Below, piece by piece: positions 6,123-6,226 of a stretch of DNA of 6,226 bases. Within the stretch, counting starts at the first letter, position 1. Each line of letters starts with the position of its first letter. This stretch comes from Thermoleophilaceae bacterium (lineage in GTDB: Bacteria; Actinomycetota; Thermoleophilia; Solirubrobacterales; Thermoleophilaceae), in contig JACCSF010000139.1 of the NCBI GenBank assembly GCA_013813135.1, positions 1 through 6,226 of the forward strand, read 5' to 3'. The position numbers and the translations under genes are program-made. The notes under the pieces were generated by a model that was given only the letters and a program-made list of their open reading frames with translations, was not told the DNA's origin and did no database searches.

Positions 6123-6226
6123 CACCGCGCGGCGACGCTAACCGGCCGCTGCTCGCGCTCCGTCGCGGGCATCCAGTCGGCTGGAGCGGCGCCGGGCAAC
6201 CGCTGCTCGCTCGCCGCGAGCAGCGC
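6122..6226 (-). CDS. 3' end of an unidentified upstream gene (partial)
   Basis: On the minus strand an open frame enters at the window edge and ends with TGA at 6124-6122 after 34 codons (ending PVSVAAR). The stop overlaps the start of the SDR gene (TGATG, or GTGA if GTG 6125 is used), an arrangement also seen at the other end of this gene set. That overlap, and the absence of any other leader, make it likely to be the last codons of the preceding operon gene. The peptide (ALLAASEQRLPGAAPADWMP, then a charged tail) has no motif I recognise. From context a sugar-related or glycosyltransferase gene is plausible but unproven. Confidence 0.5.
   Translation of the reverse strand, partial: ALLAASEQRLPGAAPADWMPATEREQRPVSVAAR

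Overview
The window is very GC-rich (by eye around 70%), with tightly packed genes and GTG/ATG starts in overlapping stop/start pairs. This suggests a high-GC actinobacterium; a deep-branching soil lineage such as Thermoleophilia is possible but cannot be settled from this sequence. No RNA gene, CRISPR array, transposase or origin was recognised.

Layout. The left half (1-2952, plus strand) holds a tandem series of one family of large membrane proteins that resemble GT-C glycosyltransferases. It contains the tail of copy A (ends at 200), a badly broken copy B (197-1154) and an intact copy C (1183-2952, 589 residues). Copy B keeps only the two ends of the family. Its middle is replaced by about 215 bases derived from an NAD-dependent sugar epimerase, it carries two adjacent in-frame TAG codons, and its 3' part changes reading frame several times. 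The right half (3112-6226, minus strand) is a compact operon read leftwards. It comprises the end of an unidentified gene, two extended-SDR nucleotide-sugar epimerase/dehydratases and a family 2 glycosyltransferase of the polyprenyl-phosphate sugar synthase type. The two transcription units converge on a 159-base gap (2953-3111) that has two short inverted repeats and no T-tract.

How the genes may work together (inference). The SDR enzymes would shape a nucleotide sugar. The family 2 glycosyltransferase could load a sugar on a lipid carrier or add it to a growing glycan. The GT-C-like membrane protein could transfer a lipid-linked sugar on the outer face of the membrane. The region therefore reads as part of a cell-surface polysaccharide or glycolipid locus. 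The copy B chimera, which contains a piece of a gene closely related to the SDR gene lying about 5 kb away in the opposite orientation, shows that the locus has been rearranged. I see no convincing sign of a wholly new system; the chimera and the Tyr-to-Phe change in one SDR deserve most attention.
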